NCBI RefSeq assembly: GCF_025989125.1 | Contig: NZ_JAPDNR010000001.1 | Coordinates: 5,134,087 to 5,198,086, forward strand | DNA: 64,000 nucleotides | Source of the DNA: Chitinophaga nivalis | GTDB taxonomy: Bacteria > Bacteroidota > Bacteroidia > Chitinophagales > Chitinophagaceae | Direction of reading: 5' to 3' | Shown here: in pieces, positions 59,201 to 62,200 of the stretch | Layout of the letters: each line of letters opens with the position of its first letter | Numbering within the stretch: position 1 is the stretch's first letter | The notes under the pieces: model-generated | What the model saw: only the letters and a program-made list of their open reading frames with translations | Database searches by the model: none | What the model was told of the DNA's origin: nothing | Position numbers and translations under genes: made by a program

Positions 59201-62200
59201 GTTACCATCCGGCAGGTAACGTACCAGGTCGCCGGTTTTATAGAGCCGGCTGTTATAACCAGCCGCCATTTCTGCGTGGGTCTGAAACGGATTCACGACA
59301 AAACGTTCTGCCGTTAACGTTACCTGGTTCAGGTAACCACGTGCAACCCCCGCTCCTCCTACATACAGTTCACCCACAGCGCCTGGTGGTACGGGAATCA
59401 GCTGGCTGTCCAGCACATATACAGTTGTGTTGGCAACAGGGCGTCCGATGGGCACTCCCTGCAGCGTATGATGTTGCCCTGCGCGGCATTCGTAGGTAGT
59501 AGAGAAAAGGGTTCCTTCCGTAGGGCCGTAACAGTTCAGGATATGCCCGGGTCTTTCTGCCTGCGCTACCAATTGGTCGATGAGTACTTTATCCAATGCT
59601 TCCCCACCTACCAACAGGTAGCTGACCCGGTCGGCAAAATGCTGATCCAGCAGGTATAAACTATCAAATAATGTTTTTGTCAGTGATAATATACTCACCT
59701 GGTGTGTTGCCAGCAAAGCACGGAATGTCGCCACCTCTTCACTCAATGTCAGGGCATCTTTCACCAGCACCATTTTTGCACCATTCAGCAAAGCGCCCCA
59801 TATTTCCAGAACCGAGGCATCAAATACAATCGTAGACACCTGCAGGAATACATCTGCCGCGCTTATTTGCAGGTAATTGGTATTTCTCACCAGGCGGGTC
59901 ACATTGCTGTGGGGGACCATCACGCCTTTCGGCAATCCGGTGGTACCGCTGGTATACATGACATAGGCCAGGTGATGTGCAGCAGCTGTTGCCGGCAGAT
60001 CAGCAGCGGGATATGCGTTGATAGCTGCTGCCAGGAAAAACGGATCCGTGATATCCACGACCGCGAACGATGTTGCAGTCCGGAAAGTCAGCAGGTGTGC
60101 TGCATGTTCATGATCCGTCAATACTGCTTTAGCACGGGTATCTGCCAGGATATACGCAATCCGTTCATCCGGATAAGCCGTATCAATGGGAACGTAGGCG
60201 CCACCGGCTTTCAATACAGCCAGTATCGCAATGATGACGGTTTCCGACCGGCTCATATAAATACCTACCAGGTCATCCGGTTCAATAGCCACGGTAGCCC
60301 GCAGAGAAGCCGCCAATACATTAGCCCGTTCATTCAACGTCCGATACGTCAAAGAATGATTTTCGTATATCACGGCGATATGATCCGGTGTAAGGGCTGC
60401 CTGTTCCTCAAACAAGGATGCCAATGTTTGTTCCGCAGGGTAAGTCTGCGTAGTGGCGTTCCAGTTATACACTACTTCCTGGTACTGTGTATCTGTGAGA
60501 TAGCGGAAGTCGCCGGTTTCTACTGCAGTATAACCTGCCAGCTGATCAATCAGACTTCCCAGGCCATCCAGCAACTGCTGCATCTGTACCGGATCAAACA
60601 GTTCTGCCGCATACTGCAACCGGAACGTCAGGCGTTGTTCGCGGTCAAAGGCTGCTATCTCCAACGGATAATCGGACTTGTCTATAGATTCCCGGAAATC
60701 GTAGGATAAGCCCACTGCCGGCAGTACCGGGTAATTTTCATATATAAAGAGGTTATTAAACAACCGCGTTCCTGTTTGCTGCAAACGGGCCAGACTCACT
60801 TCACTGTGACTGTTGGCTTCCTGTATCTGGTCCTGCAGCTGACGTATAGCCGTTAGTACCGGGCCGGTGGTATGTTCTACTATCAGTGGCAGTGTATTGA
60901 TATATAAACCTACTGCCTGTTCAATGCCTGCTACCGGCAGGTTCCGGCCGGACAAGGTCATACCGGAAACAGTTACCTGCGTGTGGCCGTACACACTCAA
61001 TTGTTTGTGCCAGGCATATTGTAATACCGCATTTACTGTGAGCCCGTTGGCGGCACAATAAGCCTTTAATACCTGATAACGCACTTGTCCGAAATCCAGG
61101 TACAAGGCGGCCGTTTCCTGAATATGCCGGTAATCCGTCAATACCGTTTGTTTCTTTTCCGCCTGCAGTAATCCACTCAAATCTTCTCCCCCCGTTAACC
61201 TGGTGGTAATGGTTTCCCAATAGGTGAGGTTATCTTGCCGATGCTCCTGCGAATAGCGGGCTATGGCAGCATAGGTATGATCCGGTACCACATCCGTTGC
61301 TTCCCCTTGTTGCAGGCGATGATAAGTGGTATGGATGTAATCCAGCAAGATCCGTATGCTCCATCCATCCAGGATAATATGGTGGTGGTTGAAGATGCAG
61401 CACCAGTCATCGGCTGCCGATTTTATCAGGTATACCCAAAACAGTTTGCCGGACAAATCATAAGGAATCTGCCGGTCTGCAGCCAGCAGTTCCCGGATAT
61501 AGTTTTCCCTGTCTGCCGCAGCCAGGTGGCTCAGGTCTTTATAACGCCAGTCCAGTTCGCCGGTTTTACCCACCACCTGTAAGAGCGATGTCTCCCAGGA
61601 GAAACGTACCCGCAATGCCGGATACTTTTGCTGCGCCAGCTGCCAGGCCTGTTGCAGCAGATCTGCATCGAGGTGTTGTTTGTAATCCCACGCAATCTGT
61701 ATCCGGTAGGCATCATCCGTTGTGCCCTGATGCAAGGCATGGTAAATAAATCCTTCCTGCAAACTGTTCGCCAGGTAAATGCCTGCTATTTCCTGTGCTG
61801 CCTGCAGTTGTTCCAGTTCTTCCGGTGAGATGATATGATTCACATCACTGGGGGTAAGATAACTACGGGTAGCCGCATGCAGGTACCGGATCAGCGATAT
61901 CAGTGTTTCCTGGTACGTTTTTGCAAAGGCAGTCAATACGCTTCCTTCCAGACGGCTGGTTATCACAAAATCCAGTTGATCGTTCAGCAGCTGGCCGTTG
62001 ATGTGCAGGAATGGTTGTTCCTTATTTTCTCCGGCTATGGCGATCCCGCTATCTTCTGCGGTAATCCGCCATTCACCTGTCTGTGCTTCAAAACGACCGG
62101 TATAGTTGAAACTGATCAGCGGCAGCCCTTCGCTATGATACCCATGCAGTACGCCAAAACCGATGCCGTTGCCAGGAACTGCCCGCAACATTTCTTTGGT

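Noticed and set aside
59702..60709. A 335-residue open frame on the plus strand, the longest on that strand
   Set aside because: It is antisense to the A and C domains of module 2, has no recognisable domain, and similar antisense frames recur at the same place in other modules. It is a composition shadow of the NRPS coding strand.
841..61800. C domains considered as dual epimerization/condensation domains
   Set aside because: They lack the extra N-terminal HH motif of dual domains, and each is preceded by a separate full-length E domain; they fit ordinary DCL-type C domains.
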